Of a stretch of 5,761 nt of DNA, positions 5,686 through 5,761 are shown one piece after another. Positions within the stretch are counted from its first letter, which is position 1. Each line of letters starts with the position of its first letter. This DNA is from Candidatus Sabulitectum sp. (GTDB taxonomy: Bacteria; Fermentibacterota; Fermentibacteria; Fermentibacterales; Fermentibacteraceae). The notes beneath the pieces were generated by a model. That model had not been told where the DNA came from, ran no database searches, and saw only the letters and a list, made by a program, of their open reading frames with translations. The stretch lies in the NCBI GenBank assembly GCA_023145935.1, contig JAGLDB010000126.1, positions 1-5,761 on the forward strand. The letters run 5' to 3'. Both the position numbers and the translations under genes were made by a program.

Positions 5686-5761
5686 GGCAGAACTGAATGC
5701 CTCTTCTCTCTCCGAAGCCTCTTGGGCTTCAATCAAGTTTTCTTTCTGAGAATTGGTACTC
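5686..5761. other. Upstream region without visible gene
   Basis: No coding signal is seen beyond the candidate promoter up to the window edge. A 6-bp inverted repeat GAAGCC/GGCTTC (5714-5719 with 5725-5730) has a 5-base loop and a loosely T-rich stretch on its plus-strand side. It might be a weak terminator of something on the plus strand, or an operator near the promoter; the evidence is too thin to choose. Confidence 0.3.

Noticed and set aside
5714..5730. Short hairpin GAAGCC/GGCTTC as a terminator
   Set aside because: The stem is only 6 bp, the T-rich stretch after it is interrupted, and no plus-strand gene precedes it in the window.
5631..5732. 34-residue extension of the zinc-ribbon protein from TTG 5732
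   Set aside because: It runs through the candidate promoter and the GAGGAGGGG ribosome site; the residues show no domain and ATG 5630 starts directly at the first membrane helix.

Overview
The window looks like chromosomal DNA from a Gram-negative, probably anaerobic or microaerophilic, uncultured-type bacterium. It encodes an outer-membrane beta-barrel with a Sec signal peptide, a ferrous-iron (Feo) transporter and an oxygen-sensitive class of enzyme (radical SAM). Base composition is moderate. I cannot assign a phylum from sequence alone. No mobile element, tRNA, rRNA or CRISPR is visible.

Left part, plus strand (1-1424): the last 44 codons of feoB, a small feoC-like winged-helix/cysteine gene one base behind it, and an LbtU-family outer-membrane porin gene 32 bases further on. 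They form the end of an iron-uptake operon: LbtU-type barrel in the outer membrane, FeoB in the inner membrane, FeoC as cytosolic regulator. A perfect 13-bp GC-rich hairpin lies 37 bases after the porin stop.

Middle (1425-1773): a convergent, apparently non-coding spacer of about 350 bases holding two perfect inverted repeats.

Right part, minus strand (5630 down to 1774): four tightly packed genes read leftward. In order they are (a) a 111-aa protein with two membrane helices and a CxxC/CxxC zinc ribbon; (b) a 521-aa membrane protein with signal peptide, large ectodomain, one membrane helix, a cytoplasmic domain and an extreme C-terminal tail of alternating Cys-Ala, CACACACA-G-CACACA-GGGR; (c) a 441-aa radical SAM/SPASM enzyme with an N-terminal PqqD-like (RRE-type) domain; (d) a 224-aa class I SAM-dependent methyltransferase. 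Junctions are a 7-base overlap, a 2-base gap and a 41-base overlap, so the genes are almost certainly co-transcribed and translationally coupled. A candidate promoter lies just upstream of (a).

The most interesting reading is that (b)-(d) form a RiPP-like modification system whose substrate is not a small peptide. It would be the cytoplasmic Cys-Ala tail of a full-size membrane protein, bound by the PqqD-like domain and modified by the radical SAM/SPASM enzyme, with the methyltransferase as a possible second tailoring enzyme. This is inference from architecture and gene order; the tail and the enzyme motifs are seen directly.
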